DNA of 64,000 nucleotides from Polyangium sp. 15x6 (GCF_029960785.1 NZ_JASBQE010000008.1:152291-216290), one strand, 5' to 3'. Shown: positions 7,740 through 18,195, counted from the stretch's first letter. The notes: generated by a model from the sequence alone, not told the origin. Numbers and translations: made by a program.

Positions 7740-10463
7740 TCAGCGACGCTTCCTGCGGATCACGAGGGCCCCGAGGGCCGCGAGCGCGACGAGCGCCGCG
7801 TCGCCGCTCCCGCCTCCGCGACCGGCCGCGCAAATCAGGCCGTGGCCCGTGAGGAGGATGCCGTCGTCCGACGGCGGCTGCTCGACGGGAACGTCGTCGG
7901 CCTTGTTGTTCGGATCCTTCTCGCCCTCGTCGACGACGCCGTCCTTGTCCGTGTCCTCGTCGCCGTCGCTCACGCCGCCGCCGTCGGTGTCCGCCTTCAG
8001 CGGATCCGTGGTCGTCGTGCCCATGTCGCCGTCGGGCGTGCAATGGCCGGCATCGGCGTTCGTCCCCGCCGCCCCGCAATCCTTGCCGAGCTCGGTGCCG
8101 TCCTTGAGGCCGTCATCATCGCTGTCCGGGTCGAGGGCATTGACGAGCCCATCGCCGTCGGTATCCACGCCGGGGCTCGGCTCCTCGCCGTCGGGCACGC
8201 CGTCGTCGTCGCTGTCGCCGTCGTTCGGATCGGTCCCGATCACCGTCTCTTCGTCGTCGGTCAGCCCGTCGTCGTCGTCGTCGGGATCGCCGTCGTCGTC
8301 GCCGCCGTGACCCCTCGTCGGATCGGTTTCGCCCGGGTCGACCACGCCGTCCTTGTCCGTGTCCTCGTCGCCGTCGGCGAGCCCGCCGCCATCCGTATCG
8401 GGGTTCAGGGGCGCGGTCGTCGTCGCGCCGCTGTCGCCGTCGGCCACGCAGTTGCCGGCCGCCGGGTCGGTCGCGTCGCCCGAGCAACCCTTGCCCATTT
8501 CCGTGCCGTCTTTCAGCCCGTCGCCGTCGCTGTCCGGATCGAGCACGTTCTTGATGCCGTCGCCGTCCGTGTCGTTCGCCGGGTTCGGCTCTTCTCCATC
8601 GAGCACGCCGTCGTCGTCGCTGTCGGCGTCGTTCGGATCGCTGCCGAGGGTCCCCTCGACGGCGTCGCTCAGCCCGTCGCCGTCGGTATCCGTGTTCGTC
8701 GAATCGTCCGCGTCGTTGCCGGCCTTCGGGTTCGTCTCGTCCGGATCGACCACGCCGTCGAGGTTCTTGTCCTCGGAGCCGTCGCTCACGCCGCCGTCGT
8801 CCGTATCGGCGTCGAGCGGCGACGTCGTCGTCGCGCCCATGTCGCCGTCGGGCACGCAGTTGCCCGCGGCCGGGTCCGTCGCCGGGTTCGAGCAATCCTT
8901 GCCGAGCTCCGTGCCGTCGGCGAGCCCGTCGTTGTCGCTGTCCGGATCGAGCGGGTTCGTGAGCCCGTCGCCATCCGAATCGAGCGTCGGATTCGGCTCT
9001 TCTCCGTCGGGCAAGCCGTCGTCGTCGCTGTCGGCGTCGTTCGGATCGGTCCCGATTCCCGTCTCGAAATCGTCGCTCAGCCCGTCGCCGTCGGTATCCG
9101 TGTTCGTCGGATCGTCCGCGCCGTTGCCGTCGTTCGGGTTCGTCTCGTTCGCGTCGACGACGCCGTCGCGGTCCTTGTCTTCCGCGCCGTCGGACACGCC
9201 GCCGGCGTCCGTGTCGGGGTCGAGCGGGTTCGTCTTCGTCGCGCCCATGTCGCCGTCGGCGATGCAATGGCCCGCCGCGGGATCGATCCCGGGCCCACTA
9301 CAACCATTGCCGACCTCGGTCCCGTCGAGGAGACCGTCGTCGTCGCTGTCCGGATCGAGCGCGTTGATGAGCCCGTCGCCGTCCGTGTCCACGTTCGCGC
9401 TCGGCTCCTCTCCGTCCGGGATGCCGTCGTCGTCGGTGTCGGCGTCGTTCGGATCGGTGCCGAGCGTGCCCTCCGCGAAATCGGGGATGCCGTCGCCGTC
9501 GGTGTCGGGGCAGCCGTTGTCGACCACGCCGTCGCAATCGTTGTCGAGGCCGTCGCAGACCTCGGTCCCGGGTTCGTCCGCGAACGCGTTGCAGACCGCC
9601 TGGCCCTCCGCGTTGCACACGAGCACGCCCGTCACGAGGCACTCGCCCACGCCCGCGGAGCACGCCTCGCCGGCGCCCATGCAATCTTGCGGAATGCAGC
9701 CTTCCGCGCCGCAGCTCACTGGATCGCTGAGCAGATCGGGCAGGTTCGCCGGGCCGGTGAAGTCCTGCGAGAGGGACGTGCCGTTCGAGGCCGTACCACA
9801 GGCGATGCGCAGCGGCTGATCGAGGCTCACGCCCGCGGCGATGAGCGCGTTCCGCTCGACGGCCCAGTCGATGAAGAAGTCCGGCGTCGGCGTGGCGAGC
9901 GGGAAATTCGAGCCCGCCGGGGCCTCGCGCGCGTATCCGTAGCCCATCGAGCCCATCGTGAGCGGGTCGAGGTACGTATTGAGCAGCGTCTCCGGCGCGT
10001 CGCCGGGATCGTTCGGCATCTGCTGGATCGCATTGGCCCAGAGTCGCACCTCGTCCGGATTCGAGATGCCGTTGACGAGCGTGCTGTACTCGTAATTGGC
10101 CGGATCGTTGTTCGTATCGATCACGCACCCCCAGCCGAAGGGCGCGAAGCTCGTCGCGTTCTGCAGGACCGTCTCGTCGATCCGCAACCGGAAGTAATAA
10201 TGGGTCGCGTCGCTGTACACGTAGGCGAGCGGGAACAGCTCATTGCCGACGATGTCGCGCGAGCCCGCGGTATCGCCTTCGGGATCACCGAGCGGCGTCG
10301 CCATACCCGTCGCTGGATCCGTGCGCGTCAGCGCGACCCACGAAGCGTCGGGCGGAAACGTCTGCGCGCGCGCCGTGACGGGCACGGCGAGCCCCAGGAA
10401 GCCCACGACGAGAGCGACGCCGCTCACGATCGTTTTGTGCCCCAATATACTTCGTCGTTTCAT
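7740..10463 (-). CDS. TSP3-repeat MYXO-CTERM surface protein, four modules
   Basis: About 907 residues. A signal peptide ends near ARAQ. An N-terminal globular domain of ~250 residues is shared with the paralogue at 12639-17399. One MopE-type metal-binding motif (CDGLDNDCDG) follows, then four ~110-residue modules rich in DxDGDGxxD and DPDSDDDG calcium-binding thrombospondin type-3 motifs, each with a conserved Cys pair. The tail has one Cys, Gly-rich sequence, a hydrophobic helix and RRKRR, a MYXO-CTERM-like sorting signal. Predicted role: calcium-stabilised cell-surface or outer-membrane-vesicle protein. ATG 10463 is chosen because GGGAG precedes it and the signal peptide starts there. Confidence 0.9.
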   Translation of the reverse strand: MKRRSILGHKTIVSGVALVVGFLGLAVPVTARAQTFPPDASWVALTRTDPATGMATPLGDPEGDTAGSRDIVGNELFPLAYVYSDATHYYFRLRIDETVLQNATSFAPFGWGCVIDTNNDPANYEYSTLVNGISNPDEVRLWANAIQQMPNDPGDAPETLLNTYLDPLTMGSMGYGYAREAPAGSNFPLATPTPDFFIDWAVERNALIAAGVSLDQPLRIACGTASNGTSLSQDFTGPANLPDLLSDPVSCGAEGCIPQDCMGAGEACSAGVGECLVTGVLVCNAEGQAVCNAFADEPGTEVCDGLDNDCDGVVDNGCPDTDGDGIPDFAEGTLGTDPNDADTDDDGIPDGEEPSANVDTDGDGLINALDPDSDDDGLLDGTEVGNGCSGPGIDPAAGHCIADGDMGATKTNPLDPDTDAGGVSDGAEDKDRDGVVDANETNPNDGNGADDPTNTDTDGDGLSDDFETGIGTDPNDADSDDDGLPDGEEPNPTLDSDGDGLTNPLDPDSDNDGLADGTELGKDCSNPATDPAAGNCVPDGDMGATTTSPLDADTDDGGVSDGSEDKNLDGVVDPDETNPKAGNDADDSTNTDTDGDGLSDAVEGTLGSDPNDADSDDDGVLDGEEPNPANDTDGDGIKNVLDPDSDGDGLKDGTEMGKGCSGDATDPAAGNCVADGDSGATTTAPLNPDTDGGGLADGDEDTDKDGVVDPGETDPTRGHGGDDDGDPDDDDDGLTDDEETVIGTDPNDGDSDDDGVPDGEEPSPGVDTDGDGLVNALDPDSDDDGLKDGTELGKDCGAAGTNADAGHCTPDGDMGTTTTDPLKADTDGGGVSDGDEDTDKDGVVDEGEKDPNNKADDVPVEQPPSDDGILLTGHGLICAAGRGGGSGDAALVALAALGALVIRRKRR

Positions 10464-10715
10464 GTTCTCCCTCGGACTGGGGTTCATGGCTATCGTCACG
10501 GACACATATCACACAAAACGTACTGGACGAGATCCTGAATGTGTTGGCATCTTGCGCCTGCACTGCCCGCTTACCAGCCTCGAAATGAGGACAGGACCCC
10601 GCAATTGAGGGCGAGAGTCCTCACCCACGACCCCACGACGCGCGCATCAGCGTAAAGTTATCGTGGGACTTTTTCTCCGTCCCGGGCATGATGCGACTCC
10701 CCCGCGGAGGTGAAG
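10464..10715. other. Divergent intergenic region
   Basis: A 252-bp spacer between the TSP3-repeat gene (minus) and the O-methyltransferase gene (plus). It should hold both promoters. I see no convincing sigma-70 or sigma-54 pair and no strong hairpin. Confidence 0.5.
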
Positions 10716-11786
10716 GTGCTACACAAACGCTTCGGTACCGACAAGACTGGCCTCGAAACACGCTTTGACGCCCAACGGATCGCTTTCGCGCCGATCGTAT
10801 TTCAGGCCACGCGCCTCCTGCGATCGACAGGTTTGCTCGAGGCCGTCGAGGACTGTGGCGCCGAGGGGATGACGGCCGCCGAGGCGGCCGCGAAGACGGG
10901 GCTTTCCATCTACGCCGCGACGGTCCTGCTCGAATGCGGGCTCTCGGCGGATCTCGTGGCGTACGACAACGGTCGATTCGTCATCACCACGCTCGGCGCC
11001 TTCATCCGCCGCGACGAGATGACGGCCGTGAACATGGAGTTCGTCCACGAGGTCTGTTACCTCGGCATGCACAAGCTGGAAGACGCGCTCCGGCTCGGCG
11101 AGCCCGCGGGGCTCCGGGTCTTCGGCGAATGGAAGACGGTCTACGAGGCGCTCGCTCACCTGCCCGAGGACGCGAAGCGCGCGTGGCTGCGCTTCGACCA
11201 TTTCTATTCGGACGCCGCGTTCCCCGCGGCGAGCCGGATCGTGCTCGAGCGCGAGCCGCGGAACCTGCTCGACATCGGCTGCAATACCGGCAAATGGACC
11301 TCGCTTTGCCTCTCCCGATCACCCGAGCTCCGCGCCTCCCTCGTCGATCTCCCCGGCCAGCTCGAAATGGCAATGCAGAACCTGCGCGAAAAAGGACTCG
11401 ACGGCCGCGCCGTGCCCTGCCCCGTGGACGTGCTCGATCCACACGCCGAGCTGCCCTCGGGCTTCGACGCGGTCTGGATGAGCCAGTTCCTCGTGTGTTT
11501 CTCGGAGGACGAGGTGCGGACGATCCTGCGCCGCGCCGGCCGCGCGGTACGGCCCGGCGGCCGGCTCTGGATCCTCGATACATTCTGGGATCGGCAGCGC
11601 TTCGACGCGGCGGCGTATTGCCTGATCAACACGTCGCCGTATTTCACGGCGATCGCGAACGGCAACAGCCGCATGTACCGCACCGAGGACATCCTCGCGC
11701 TCGCCCGCGAGGAAGGGCTCGTCCTCCAGGCGACGCACGAGCGGCTGGGAATCTACCACTCGCTTCTCGAGCTCGCGCCCGGCTGA
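10716..11786 (+). CDS. SAM-dependent O-methyltransferase, small-molecule type
   Basis: About 356 residues. An N-terminal winged-helix dimerisation domain (residues ~15-110) precedes a Rossmann methyltransferase domain with SAM motif I LLDIGCNTGKW, the acidic VDLPGQ strand end and GGRLWILD. This is the architecture of the O-methyltransferase/C-methyltransferase family acting on hydroxylated small molecules; the substrate is unknown. No biosynthetic cluster is visible, only an aquaporin downstream. GTG at 10716 is preferred because GGAGG ends five bases before it; a GTG at 10710 overlaps that ribosome site. Confidence 0.85.
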   Translation: MLHKRFGTDKTGLETRFDAQRIAFAPIVFQATRLLRSTGLLEAVEDCGAEGMTAAEAAAKTGLSIYAATVLLECGLSADLVAYDNGRFVITTLGAFIRRDEMTAVNMEFVHEVCYLGMHKLEDALRLGEPAGLRVFGEWKTVYEALAHLPEDAKRAWLRFDHFYSDAAFPAASRIVLEREPRNLLDIGCNTGKWTSLCLSRSPELRASLVDLPGQLEMAMQNLREKGLDGRAVPCPVDVLDPHAELPSGFDAVWMSQFLVCFSEDEVRTILRRAGRAVRPGGRLWILDTFWDRQRFDAAAYCLINTSPYFTAIANGNSRMYRTEDILALAREEGLVLQATHERLGIYHSLLELAPG

Positions 11787-11864
11787 TCGCCGAGAAGCAG
11801 CGCGGCGCCTGGACGCGCGCGCGTCCCACCCCACGTTCACCTGTGGGGAAAGGGGGGACGTCTC

Positions 11865-12614
11865 ATGTCCATCGGACGAAAGGCCATCGCAGAGGCCGTC
11901 GGTACGTGCTGGCTCGTGCTCGGCGGCGTCGGCAGCGCCGTCATCGCGGGAGAGAAGATCGGAAACCACGGCGTCGCGTTCGCGTTCGGCCTCACGGTGC
12001 TCACCATGGCCTACACGTTCGGCCACATCTCGGGCGCGCACCTCAACCCGGCCGTCACCGTCGGCCTCGCAGCGGCCGGGCGCTTTCCACGCGTGGATGT
12101 GCTGCCGTACGTCATGGCCCAGCTCGTCGGCGGCTTCGTCGGCGCGGGCCTCTTGCTGATCATCGCGCGAGGCATGCCCGGCGGTTACGACCCCACCGTG
12201 AGTGGCCTCGGCGCGAACGGCTACGGCGCGCACTCGCCGGACGGCTACTCCGCGGCGGCCGCGTTTTTCGTCGAGGTCGTGATGACCTTCTTCTTCGTCG
12301 TGGTGATCCTCGGCGCCACCTCGAAGCGCGCGATGAACACGTTCGGCGGGCTCGCGATCGGCTTCTGCCTGACGCTGGTTCACCTCGTCGCCCTCCCGAT
12401 CACCAACACCTCGGTCAATCCCGCGCGCTCCACGGGGCCTGCGCTCTTCGTGGGTGGCTGGGCGCTCGCGCAGCTCTGGATGTTCTGGGTCGCGCCGCTG
12501 CTCGGCGCCGCGCTCGCGGGCCTCACGGCGCGCGCGCTCGAGCCGGATCAGGTGCTGCGCAAGGCACGCCCCGGTCCGCCAGGGCCGGCGGAGGAGGTGC
12601 CCACGCGGGCGTAG
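11865..12614 (+). CDS. aqpZ: Aquaporin Z-type water channel
   Basis: 249 residues, six predicted membrane helices and two half-helix NPA signatures, HLNPAVT and SVNPARS. The residues around the second NPA and the narrow-pore pattern fit water-selective bacterial AqpZ rather than the glycerol facilitator GlpF. The extra loop of ~20 residues ([11 protein letters not shown] region) is seen in AqpZ proteins. The ATG follows a G-rich stretch. It ends 24 bp from the convergent TSP3-repeat gene. Confidence 0.95.
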   Translation: MSIGRKAIAEAVGTCWLVLGGVGSAVIAGEKIGNHGVAFAFGLTVLTMAYTFGHISGAHLNPAVTVGLAAAGRFPRVDVLPYVMAQLVGGFVGAGLLLIIARGMPGGYDPTVSGLGANGYGAHSPDGYSAAAAFFVEVVMTFFFVVVILGATSKRAMNTFGGLAIGFCLTLVHLVALPITNTSVNPARSTGPALFVGGWALAQLWMFWVAPLLGAALAGLTARALEPDQVLRKARPGPPGPAEEVPTRA

Positions 12615-12638
12615 ATGGTGTGTAGGGACGTGGGTTGA

Positions 12639-15600
12639 TTACGCGCGCCGCTTGCGGCGCAGGACGAGCGCGCCGAGCGCCGCGATCGCGAGGGCCACGC
12701 CGCCCGGCGCGCCTTCGGTTTGCCCCGTGGCGCAGGCGCAACCGCCGCCGGCCAGGCGAATCGCTTCCTCCGGGGACACGCAGAGCCCCGGCGCGGTGTT
12801 CGTCGAGGTGCACTCCTCGCCCGTCGGGCAACCGTTGCCGCCTTCGCCGCGGCAGCCCTCCGTGCACGAGCCTTCCACGCAGATCTGACCGCTGTTCGGG
12901 CCGCCGCAATCCTCGTCCGTCTCGCAGGGCCCCTCGACGTCGTCGGCCGGATCGAGCGGGTTCGTCTCGCCCGCGTCCACCACGCCGTCCTTGTCCTTGT
13001 CCTCGAGCCCGTCGCGCACGCCGCCGTCGTCCGTGTCGGCGTCGAGCGGATCGGTCTTCGTCCCGCCCTTGTCGCCGTCGGGGATGCAATTGCCGGCCAT
13101 CGGGTTCGTCCCTGGCCCCGAGCAATCGAAGCCGAGCTCGGTCCCGTCGAAGAGCCCGTCGTCGTCGCTGTCCGGATCGAGCCCATTGATGAGCCCGTCG
13201 CCGTCCGTGTCGACCCCGACGCTCGGCTCCGCGCCGTCCGGCGCGCCGTCGTCGTCGCTGTCGGCGTCGAACGGATCCGTGCCGATCTGCGCCTCCTCGG
13301 CGTCCGTCAGCCCGTCGCCGTCCGAGTCGAGCTTCGTCGCGTCGTCGCTCCCGTCGTTCGGATCGATCTCGCCCGGATCGACCACGCCGTTGCCGTTCGT
13401 GTCCTCGTCGCCGTCGGACACGCCGCCGTCGTCCGTGTCCGGATCGAGCGGCGAGGTCGTCGTCGCGCCCATGTCCGCGTCCGCGACGCAGTTGCCCGCG
13501 GCCGGGTCCGTGGCCGGCGAGCTGCAGTTCTGACCCATCTCGGTGCCGTCGAAGAGCCCGTCGTCGTCGCTGTCCGGATCGAGCGCGTTGATCGTGCCGT
13601 CGCCGTCGGTGTCATCGGTCGGGTTCGGCTCCTGCCCGTCGATCACGCCGTCGTCGTCGGTGTCGGCGTCGTTCGGATCGGTCCCGATCGTCTCCTCGAC
13701 CTCGTCGCTCAGCCCATCGCCGTCCGTGTCCGTCACGGTCAGGTCGTCGACGCCGTTCCCGGCCGTCGGGTTCGTCTCGCCCGGGTCGATCTTGCCGTCG
13801 AGGTTCCAGTCCTCCGACCCGTCGCTCACCGACCCGTCGTCGGTATCCCAGTCGAGCGGATCGGTCGTCGTGAGCCCGCCGTCCGCGTCGCCCACGCAAT
13901 GGCCCGCCGTGATGTCCGTCGCCGGATCCGTGCAATCGAGGCCGAGCTCGGTCCCATCGAAGAGCCCGTCGTTGTCGCTGTCCGGATCGAGCGCGTTGAT
14001 GAGCCCGTCGCCGTCCGTGTCCACGCCGAAGCTCGGCTCGTCGCCGTCGCGCACGCCGTCGTCGTCCGTGTCCGCGTCGTTCGGATCGGTCCCGATCACC
14101 TCCTCGTCGTCGTCGAAGATCCCGTCGCCGTCCGTGTCCGGCGGATCGTCGGCGCCGTGGCCCGCGGTCGGGTCCGTCTCGCCGGGGTCGATGACGCCGT
14201 CCTTGTCCTTGTCTTCGGCCCCGTCGCTCGCGCCGCCGTCGTCCGTGTCCCAGTCGAGCGGATCGGTCTTCGTCGCGCCGTTATCGCCGTCGGGGATGCA
14301 GTGACCCGCGGACGGATCCGTGTCCGGATCCGTGCAGCCCTTGCCCATCTCGAGCCCGTCCGGCAGCCCGTCGTTGTCGCTGTCGGGGTCGAGCGCGTTG
14401 ATGAACCCGTCGCCGTCCGTGTCCTCGCCGAGGTCCGGCTCCTCCGCGTCGGAGACACCGTCGTCGTCCGAGTCCCAGTCGAACGGATCGGTCCCGAGCA
14501 TCGTCTCCAGCTTGTCGAGCAGCCCGTCGCCGTCGCTGTCGAGCGGATCGTCTTCGCCGTTGCCCTTCGTCGGGTTCGTCTCGCCCGGATCGATCGCACC
14601 GTCCTTGTTCTTGTCCTCGGCCCCGTCGGACACGCCGCCGTCGTCCGAGTCCGGATCGACCATCGACGTGTGCGTCGCGCCCATGTCGGCGTCGGCTCGG
14701 CAGGCGTTCGCCGCGGGGTTCGTCGACGGATGCGAGCAATCGTTGCCGACCTCCGTCCCGTCGAAGAGCCCGTCGCCGTCGCTGTCCGAATCGCGGACGT
14801 TGATCTTGCCGTCGCCGTCGGTGTCGTCGGACGGGTTCGCCTCGTCGCCATCGAGCACGCCGTCGTCGTCCGTGTCCGCGTCGTTCGGGTTCGAGCCGAG
14901 GAAGAACTCGAGCTGGTTCGTCAGCCCGTCGCCGTCGTTATCCAGGTTCGACAGCTGCTGATCGTCGGGCGCGTTGCCCTCGGTCGGATCCGTCTCGTTG
15001 ATGTCGATCCGACCGTTGAGATTGCGATCCTCGGCCCCGTCCCTCACGCCGCCGCCGTCGGTGTCCCGATCGACCGGCGATGTCTGGAGAGCGCCGCCGT
15101 CCGCGTCGGGCCGGCAGTTCTGCGCGGCCGGGTCCGTCGCGGGGTGCGTGCAGTTCTTCCCGGTCTCCGTGCCGTCGAAGAGCGCGTCGTCGTCGCTGTC
15201 CGGATCGAGCGTGTTCACGAGCCCGTCGCCGTCGGTGTCGTCGGACGGGTTCGCCTCATCGCCGTCGAGCAGGCCGTCATCGTCGCTGTCGGCGTCGTTC
15301 GGATCCGTGCCGATCGTCTCCTCCAGCCCGTCGCTCAGCCCGTCGCCGTCCGCGTCCTTCGTCTGCGCGTCGTCCGCGCCGCTGCCCGCCGTGGGGTCGG
15401 TCTCGCCCGCGTCGACCACGCCGTCGAGATCCGCGTCCTCCGACCCGTCGATCACGCCGCCGCCGTCCGAATCCGGATCGAGCGGGTTCGTCTTCGTGAG
15501 GCCCGCGTCCCCGTCGGGCCTGCAATGACCGGCCGCCACGTCCGTGCCGGGCCCGCTGCAATCTCTGCCGGTCTCCGTGCCGTCGTAGAGCCCGTCGTCG

Positions 15601-17399
15601 TCGCTGTCGGCGTCGAGCCCGTTGACGAGCCCGTCGCCGTCCGTATCGATCGCGACGTCCGTCTCCTCGCCGTCGGCCACGCCGTCGTCGTCGCTGTCGG
15701 CGTCCGCGGGGTCGGTCCCGATCTGCTCCTCGATCGCGTCGATGAGCCCGTCGCCGTCGGTGTCCGGGCAGCCGTTGTCGAGCGCGCCGTCGCAATCCTG
15801 GTCGACGGCGTCGCCGCAGACCTCGGTGCTCGGCATCCCCGCGACGGCGTTGCAGGCCGTACCGCCCTCGGGGGTACACACCATCGAGCCCACGACCGCG
15901 CACGCGCCGACGCCCTCGACGCACGCCGCGCCGAGGCCGAGATCCTCGTCCTCGAGGCCATCACAATCGTCGTCCGCGAAGTTGCACGCCTCGGGGAGCT
16001 CGCCCGGAAGAACCGCCGGCACGCACGCCACGCTGCCCGACGAACAGGCCGTGATCCCCACGCTGCAGGCGCCGGCGAGGCCGGTCACGCAGGCCTCTCC
16101 GCCGCCCGGATCGCCGTCGTCGGCGAAGCCATTGCAATCGTCGTCGAGCCCGTTGCACGTCTCGGTTTGCGGCGTGCCCGGCGTCGCGCTGCAGGTCGCG
16201 CCGCCTTGCCCGTCGCAGACGATCTCGCCCGAAGCCGCGCAGACGCCGAGCCCCTCGGTGCAGTTCGTGCCGAGGGAAAACCCTTCGTCCGTCTGACCGT
16301 CGCAATCGTCGTCGAGCGTGTTGCACGCCTCCGCGTTCGCTCCGGGCGTCACGTTCGGCGTGCACTGGATCACGCCGGAGAGACAGTTCTCCGTGCCCGC
16401 GCTGCACACGCCGGCGAGACCCGTCACGCACGCGCCGCCGCCCCCGGGGTTTCCATCGTCGACCACGCCGTCGCAGTTGTCGTCGACCGCGTTGCACGTC
16501 TCCTGCGAGGGTTCGCCCGGGAACGCGTCGCACACGGACTGGCCCGCCGCGTTGCAGAAGCGCGTGCCCGACTGCGCGCACGCGCCCGTCCCGGCGGAGC
16601 AGGGCTGCCCGTAATCGGCGCAAGTCTGCGGAATGCAGCCCGATCCGCCGCAGAGATACGGATCACTCAAGACGAGCGCGAGGTCCAGGGTGCTCGTGAA
16701 ATCGGTCGACAGCGTCGAGGTGCTGACGCCGGTGCCGCACGCAAAACGGAGCGGCGTCGCGTCCCCGACCCCCGCGGCCTGGAGGAGGGATTTTTCGACC
16801 GCCCAGTCGACGAAGAAATCGGCGTCCGGCGCGGCGATCGGGAACACCGAGCCCGCCGCGACCTGCCGCGCGTATCCGAAGCCCGGCTGCCCGAGCTGCA
16901 GCGGGCCGAGGTAGGCCTTCACCATCACCTCGGGCGTATCGGCCGGCGAGCCCGCGGTTTGCTGGGTCGTGTTCACCCAGAAGCGCACGGCGTCCGGCGC
17001 CGAGATGCCGTCGACGAGCGCGCTGAACTCGAAATCCGACGCGTCGGCGTCCGCGTCGATCACGCACCCGAAGCTCGAGCCGTTGTCGAAGTTCGTCGCC
17101 GTGACGAGGGCCGTCGCGTTGACGCGCAGGCGGAAGTAGAAGTGCGTCCAGTCCGCGTGCACGTACGCCACGGGATTCGCCGCGTTCCCCACGATGTCGC
17201 GCGCGCCCGTCGCGTCACCGGAGACATCGCCGATCGGCAGGTGTGTGCCCGAGCCGGCGTCGAAGCGCGTGAGCGGCGCCCACGTCGCGACGGCGGGGAA
17301 GGTTTGCGCGGTCGCGGCCGCGGAGAGCGTGGTCGCAGCGAGCCCGAACAGCAGCGCGATGCTGCGCCCTCGGCGCCTGCGAGAGTCGAACAATCCCAT
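12639..17399 (-). CDS. Giant TSP3-repeat MYXO-CTERM surface protein, seven modules
   Basis: About 1586 residues and a clear paralogue of 7740-10463. A signal peptide ends near ATAQ. The same N-terminal domain follows, then five MopE-type metal-binding motifs (for example CNTLDDDCDG, CNGLDDDCNG) separated by Cys-rich linkers, and seven ~110-residue thrombospondin type-3 modules packed with DxDGDG calcium loops. After a Cys-rich stretch the tail reads GGGCACATG, a hydrophobic helix, then RRKRR: MYXO-CTERM. The very acidic composition and repeat count predict binding of many calcium ions. ATG 17399 is chosen over upstream codons because GAGG precedes it and the signal peptide begins there. Confidence 0.9.
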   Translation of the reverse strand: MGLFDSRRRRGRSIALLFGLAATTLSAAATAQTFPAVATWAPLTRFDAGSGTHLPIGDVSGDATGARDIVGNAANPVAYVHADWTHFYFRLRVNATALVTATNFDNGSSFGCVIDADADASDFEFSALVDGISAPDAVRFWVNTTQQTAGSPADTPEVMVKAYLGPLQLGQPGFGYARQVAAGSVFPIAAPDADFFVDWAVEKSLLQAAGVGDATPLRFACGTGVSTSTLSTDFTSTLDLALVLSDPYLCGGSGCIPQTCADYGQPCSAGTGACAQSGTRFCNAAGQSVCDAFPGEPSQETCNAVDDNCDGVVDDGNPGGGGACVTGLAGVCSAGTENCLSGVIQCTPNVTPGANAEACNTLDDDCDGQTDEGFSLGTNCTEGLGVCAASGEIVCDGQGGATCSATPGTPQTETCNGLDDDCNGFADDGDPGGGEACVTGLAGACSVGITACSSGSVACVPAVLPGELPEACNFADDDCDGLEDEDLGLGAACVEGVGACAVVGSMVCTPEGGTACNAVAGMPSTEVCGDAVDQDCDGALDNGCPDTDGDGLIDAIEEQIGTDPADADSDDDGVADGEETDVAIDTDGDGLVNGLDADSDDDGLYDGTETGRDCSGPGTDVAAGHCRPDGDAGLTKTNPLDPDSDGGGVIDGSEDADLDGVVDAGETDPTAGSGADDAQTKDADGDGLSDGLEETIGTDPNDADSDDDGLLDGDEANPSDDTDGDGLVNTLDPDSDDDALFDGTETGKNCTHPATDPAAQNCRPDADGGALQTSPVDRDTDGGGVRDGAEDRNLNGRIDINETDPTEGNAPDDQQLSNLDNDGDGLTNQLEFFLGSNPNDADTDDDGVLDGDEANPSDDTDGDGKINVRDSDSDGDGLFDGTEVGNDCSHPSTNPAANACRADADMGATHTSMVDPDSDDGGVSDGAEDKNKDGAIDPGETNPTKGNGEDDPLDSDGDGLLDKLETMLGTDPFDWDSDDDGVSDAEEPDLGEDTDGDGFINALDPDSDNDGLPDGLEMGKGCTDPDTDPSAGHCIPDGDNGATKTDPLDWDTDDGGASDGAEDKDKDGVIDPGETDPTAGHGADDPPDTDGDGIFDDDEEVIGTDPNDADTDDDGVRDGDEPSFGVDTDGDGLINALDPDSDNDGLFDGTELGLDCTDPATDITAGHCVGDADGGLTTTDPLDWDTDDGSVSDGSEDWNLDGKIDPGETNPTAGNGVDDLTVTDTDGDGLSDEVEETIGTDPNDADTDDDGVIDGQEPNPTDDTDGDGTINALDPDSDDDGLFDGTEMGQNCSSPATDPAAGNCVADADMGATTTSPLDPDTDDGGVSDGDEDTNGNGVVDPGEIDPNDGSDDATKLDSDGDGLTDAEEAQIGTDPFDADSDDDGAPDGAEPSVGVDTDGDGLINGLDPDSDDDGLFDGTELGFDCSGPGTNPMAGNCIPDGDKGGTKTDPLDADTDDGGVRDGLEDKDKDGVVDAGETNPLDPADDVEGPCETDEDCGGPNSGQICVEGSCTEGCRGEGGNGCPTGEECTSTNTAPGLCVSPEEAIRLAGGGCACATGQTEGAPGGVALAIAALGALVLRRKRRA

Positions 17400-17582
17400 G
17401 AGGTCCTCGTATGGTTCTCCGACATAACCGCGGTGACAAACACGACGCAAGGGCGATGCCGCGCACCCTTCCCGCTTTTCTCCGTCACGCCACGCGGAGA
17501 CGCGGCTCCGCTTCCTGCCCTCACGGCGTGCGGCGTGCTTGACCGCATCTCCGTGCGCAGGTAAGCGAGCTTCATCCTCTTC

Positions 17583-18185
17583 ATGCTACCGCGTCGCCTT
17601 CCCCGCCTCCACGCGGCACTCGCCGCCTCCGTGCTCTCCGCGCTCGTCTCGCTCGCCCCGGCCGAGGCCTCGGCCGACAGCAAGATCGCGGTCGTCGACG
17701 TCCAGCAGGCCGTCATGCAGACCGAGGACGGCATCCGCGCGCAGGGCACGTTGAAAAAGCTCTTCGACAAGCGCCAGAAGGAGCTCGACGCGAAGCAAGA
17801 GGAGCTCCAGCGCGCGCGCGAGGACATCGAGCGCCAGGCCCGCGTGCTCTCGCGCGAGGCCCTCGCCCGCCGCATGGAGGACTGGCAGCGCCGCATGGTC
17901 GAGCTCCAGACGAGCTTCGTCGACTACAACAAGGAGCTCCAGAAGAAGCAGGGCGACCTGACGGGCCCGATCCTTCGCAAGATGATGGGCATCATCACCC
18001 GCCTCGCGAAGAAGAGCGGCTACGAGCTCATCCTCGACCGCTCCGCGACGCCTTACGCGCGGCCGGATCTCGACCTCACCGAGCAGGTCGTGCAGATGTA
18101 CAACTCCGGCGGCGACGGCGGCGGCGACGCCCCGGCCGAGGGCGGCGGCGACAAGCCGTCGGGAGGCGGCGACGAAAAGAAGTAG
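17583..18185 (+). CDS. ompH: OmpH/Skp-family periplasmic chaperone
   Basis: 200 residues. A signal peptide (cleavage near ASAD) is followed by [11 protein letters not shown], the family's first strand, then a long charged coiled coil (residues ~65-135) and a short return segment GYELILDRS, as in Skp/OmpH. It should hold unfolded outer-membrane proteins in the periplasm. The C-terminus carries an extra Gly/Asp-rich tail. It lies ten bases upstream of lpxD, the usual neighbour. A candidate promoter TTGACC (17539-17544), 17-bp spacer, TAAGCG lies just upstream; no strong ribosome site is visible. Confidence 0.88.
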   Translation: MLPRRLPRLHAALAASVLSALVSLAPAEASADSKIAVVDVQQAVMQTEDGIRAQGTLKKLFDKRQKELDAKQEELQRAREDIERQARVLSREALARRMEDWQRRMVELQTSFVDYNKELQKKQGDLTGPILRKMMGIITRLAKKSGYELILDRSATPYARPDLDLTEQVVQMYNSGGDGGGDAPAEGGGDKPSGGGDEKK

Positions 18186-18195
18186 CGGCGGCGCC

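Noticed and set aside
7842..10538. An 898-residue open frame on the plus strand
   Set aside because: Antisense shadow of the first TSP3-repeat gene, same composition problem, no start context or domain.
10510..10570. Sigma-54 promoter suggested by TTGGCATCTTGC upstream of the O-methyltransferase
   Set aside because: The GG-GC spacing does not fit the required ten bases for a -24/-12 promoter.
12720..17564. A 1614-residue open frame on the plus strand
   Set aside because: It is the antisense shadow of the TSP3-repeat protein gene. Its Val/Arg/Ala-only composition and periodicity mirror the Asp/Gly repeats on the other strand.
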